DNA of 7,008 bases from an uncultured Collinsella sp. (GTDB lineage: Bacteria; Actinomycetota; Coriobacteriia; Coriobacteriales; Coriobacteriaceae): the NCBI GenBank assembly GCA_902490245.1, contig CABUDB010000080.1, positions 1 to 7,008 on the forward strand, read 5' to 3'. The position numbers and the translations under genes are program-made. Below the pieces are notes generated by a model. It was not told the DNA's origin, did no database searches, and worked only from the letters and a program-made list of their open reading frames with translations. The number at the start of each line of letters is the position of its first letter. The first letter of the stretch is position 1. Positions 5,088-7,008 of this stretch are shown here, piece after piece.

Positions 5088-5122
5088 AATGATCCGTTTT
5101 CCTCCGTCTCCAAGGGATCATT
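5088..5122. repeat. small inverted repeat overlapping the galT stop codon
   Basis: AATGATCC (5088-5095) and GGATCATT (5115-5122) are perfect 8-bp arms around 19 bases. The right arm includes two bases of the galT stop codon. The intervening sequence on the - strand is purine-rich (GACGGAGG). No function is evident. Confidence 0.4.
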
Positions 5123-6749
5123 ACAGTGAGTCGATAAAGCGCTGCTGGGCGGCGCGGCCGGCTTCGTCCCACTTAAAGACGCCGGCGTTGTCGAGCACGT
5201 GGCCAAACACTACGCCGACCTCCTCGTGCAGGATGCCGATGGCGCTATCCGCCGTAAGCTCGTCGGCGCGGCGGGCATAGACGTCCTCGGCCCACGCGGC
5301 ATGGCTGCGGCAAAGGTCGTCGCCCTCGAGCGCACTGGCAAGGTCGTAGCTGGTATCGGCTTTGGCTGCCAGCAGGTGCTCGCGGACAGCGCCGAGCTCG
5401 GGAACCAGGCGCGGCGGAAGAATAGCCAGGCCCATAACCTCGATCAGGCCGATGTTCTCCTTCTTAATGTGGTGATACTCGGCATGCGGGTGGAAAACGC
5501 CCAGCGGATGCTCGTCGGTCGTGATATTGCAGCGAAGCGCCAGGTAGGCCTCGTAAATCTCGCCGCCGGCGTTGCCGCGGGAGTCGACGCGGCGGATGAC
5601 GGGCGTCACGGTGTTGTGCGCTACGCCGTCGGCCGTGTGCGCGATAACGCCCACAGACTCGTCGGTCCACTCGCGCCAGGCGAGGATAATCTTCTCGGCA
5701 GCGTCGAGCAGCTGAGCGCGGTCATGCGAGCGCAGGCGCAGCACCGAGAGCGGCCACTGCAGCACAGTGCCGGTGACCTGGTCAAAACCTGGCATGCTAA
5801 ACTGCGAGACCTCGGTGGCATGCATCATGGGGAACTCGTGCGCGCCGCCCTGGAAGTGGTCGTGCGACAGAATCGAGCCGCCCACGATAGGCAGGTCGGC
5901 GTTGGAGCCGATGAAGTAATGCGGGAACAGGTCCACAAAGTCGAGCAGGCAAGTCAGGCCCTTGCGGTCGACGTGCATCGGACGATGCTCGGAGCTCATG
6001 GCAATGCAGTGCTCGTTAAAGTAGGCGTACGGGCTGTACTGGAAGCCCCAGCGCTCGCCGTTGAGCTGGATGGGGATAATGCGCAGGTTTTGGCGAGCGG
6101 GGTGAGCGCCGCCGTCGGCTGCGGCGGAGCGTCCGGGATAGCCCTCGTTTTCGATGCAGAGCTGGCAGGCGGGATACTTCTCGCCCGTGTTCTTGGCGGC
6201 ACCAGCCGCGGCGATATCGCGCGGGTCCTTCTCGGGCTTGGACAGGTTGATGGTGATCTCAAGATCGCCCCAGTTGGTGGGGGTGCCCCATTTGATGTTG
6301 CGCGCGATGGCGGCGCGGCGCACGTAGCCGGCGTCGCAGCACAGGCCGTAGAACCAGTCGGTCGCGGCGCGGGGCTCGTTGACGCCCATACGTCCGTTGA
6401 ACTCTTCGTTTACAACCGAAGGCCTCGGCATGAGCGCACCCATGATGCGCATGGCGATGCGGTCGCGGCCTGACGCCGTGTCCTCGGCGGCACCGTTGGT
6501 AACGGCGGCCTCGGAAAGCGCGGCAAGCGTGCCCTCCAGGTCAAAGTCGGGGAGTGTATCGGGGTGCAAGAGCGAAATCTTCTCGGTCTTGAGTGCCCAA
6601 GCCATGTCGAGTGCGGGGCCCGTGGCGCCGATGCACTCCAAAATGGTGTTGTATGCCCAGATCCGGTCGTCCTGGCCGATCATCGATCGGTGGATGGCGT
6701 ACTCGATCAGGTTCTGCGCGGCCTCTCGCACGTCAGTCATTACAGCCAT
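5121..6749 (-). CDS. galT: UTP-hexose-1-phosphate (galactose-1-P) uridylyltransferase, class II GalT
   Basis: GalT exchanges UMP between UDP-glucose and galactose 1-phosphate, giving UDP-galactose and glucose 1-phosphate, in the cytoplasmic Leloir pathway. The 542 residues are of the long class II type found in Firmicutes (about 490-500), slightly long. Visible blocks are YPACQLCIENEGYPGR (192-207), IPIQLNGERWGFQYSPYAYF (225-244), NEHCIAMSSEHRPM (245-258), FPHYFIGSNADLPIVGGSI (275-293), HDHFQGGAHEFPM (296-308, the active-site histidine block) and VFHPHAEYHHIKKENIGL (418-435). It is translated with galK: the galK stop lies inside the galT start region, and AAGGGGG on the - strand (6766-6760) is ten bases before the ATG at 6749. 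A second ATG at 6740 overlaps the galK TAA as TAATG and could be the real start, three codons shorter. It converges on the lac operon. Confidence 0.95.
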   Translation of the reverse strand: MAVMTDVREAAQNLIEYAIHRSMIGQDDRIWAYNTILECIGATGPALDMAWALKTEKISLLHPDTLPDFDLEGTLAALSEAAVTNGAAEDTASGRDRIAMRIMGALMPRPSVVNEEFNGRMGVNEPRAATDWFYGLCCDAGYVRRAAIARNIKWGTPTNWGDLEITINLSKPEKDPRDIAAAGAAKNTGEKYPACQLCIENEGYPGRSAAADGGAHPARQNLRIIPIQLNGERWGFQYSPYAYFNEHCIAMSSEHRPMHVDRKGLTCLLDFVDLFPHYFIGSNADLPIVGGSILSHDHFQGGAHEFPMMHATEVSQFSMPGFDQVTGTVLQWPLSVLRLRSHDRAQLLDAAEKIILAWREWTDESVGVIAHTADGVAHNTVTPVIRRVDSRGNAGGEIYEAYLALRCNITTDEHPLGVFHPHAEYHHIKKENIGLIEVMGLAILPPRLVPELGAVREHLLAAKADTSYDLASALEGDDLCRSHAAWAEDVYARRADELTADSAIGILHEEVGVVFGHVLDNAGVFKWDEAGRAAQQRFIDSL

Positions 6750-7008
6750 GCCGCGTAAGCCCCCTTGTCAGAGATGGCGTAGTGACGGGCAGAGCCCTCG
6801 CCCAGCCAGCCGTTCATCTTGGCAATGAAGGTGTCGACCAGATCGAGCGGCACGAAGGCCTGGATGGTGCCACCAAAGCCGCCACCGTGAATGCGAACGG
6901 CGCCGCGGCCGTCGAGCACGTGCTCGGCCAGCGCCAAGGCATACATGGAAGGCTGTTCAGATCCCAGCTTGGCAACGACATTCTGCAGGTACATGGCAGA
7001 GCTGGCGC
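6740..7008 (-). CDS. galK: galactokinase GalK, C-terminal part (gene runs off the window)
   Basis: Only the last 88 residues are visible. The 5' part lies beyond 7008. Galactokinase (GHMP kinase family) phosphorylates galactose to galactose 1-phosphate with ATP, the substrate of the GalT encoded next. The identifying stretch is the C-terminal GHMP motif RGAVRIHGGGFGGTIQAFVP, preceded by the galactokinase-like SSAMYLQNV and ALALAEHVLDG, followed by a normal short C-terminus ending AYAAWL. The TAA at 6742-6740 overlaps the start of galT by ten bases, indicating one operon with coupled translation. The Met at 6994-6992 is internal, because the frame stays open to the window edge. Confidence 0.93.
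   Translation of the reverse strand, partial: ASSAMYLQNVVAKLGSEQPSMYALALAEHVLDGRGAVRIHGGGFGGTIQAFVPLDLVDTFIAKMNGWLGEGSARHYAISDKGAYAAWL

Noticed and set aside
5199..6473. Long + strand open frame of 424 codons
   Set aside because: It lies wholly antisense to galT and is a shadow of GC-rich third positions. It has no ribosome binding site, and its product is low-complexity Val/Ala/Gly-rich with no recognisable motif.

Overview
The window looks like a chromosomal sugar-utilisation region of a GC-rich gut Actinomycetota of the Coriobacteriia, most likely Collinsella. This is inferred from strong GC preference at third codon positions, Firmicutes-type lac genes (lacA, lacB, lacX-like, lacC), a class II galT next to galK, and strong AGGAGG-type ribosome binding sites. 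No rRNA, tRNA, CRISPR array or transposase gene is visible.

Layout: positions 1-275 are non-coding and hold a 17-bp inverted repeat and a possible -10 box. Positions 276-1237 hold an unrecognised multi-pass membrane protein. It is split over two reading frames and looks like one gene broken by a small deletion or frameshift near position 570. A clear intrinsic terminator follows at about 1272-1306. Positions 1311-1544 form the control region of a lac operon, with two clusters of TGTTC/GAACA half-sites typical of a DeoR/LacR-like operator. The operon on the + strand is lacA (1545-1973), lacB (2037-2561), a lacX-like aldose epimerase (2935-3816) and lacC (3870-4805). On the - strand, converging with it, are galT (5121-6749) and the 3' end of galK (6740-7008, running off the window).

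The + strand genes encode part of the tagatose-6-phosphate pathway: galactose-6-P to tagatose-6-P (LacAB), then to tagatose-1,6-bisphosphate (LacC). The - strand genes encode part of the Leloir pathway: galactose to galactose-1-P (GalK), then to UDP-galactose (GalT). Two galactose routes are therefore placed tail to tail. The aldolase lacD, the PTS transporter, phospho-beta-galactosidase and the regulator are not in the window.

The most unusual content is a pair of about 150-nt structured elements, one directly after the lacB stop codon (2562-2716) and one directly after the lacC stop codon (4806-4958). They share an almost identical core (a capped hairpin and symmetric UC internal loops). 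Their outer stems differ in sequence, yet each pairs with itself. I count about nine compensatory base-pair changes in the main rod and at least four in a separate 5' hairpin with a conserved UACC loop. This is the signature of a conserved structured RNA, and I do not recognise it as a named class. A REP-like palindrome (4972-5029), a bidirectional-looking terminator (5037-5074) and a small inverted repeat at the galT stop complete the convergent intergenic region.
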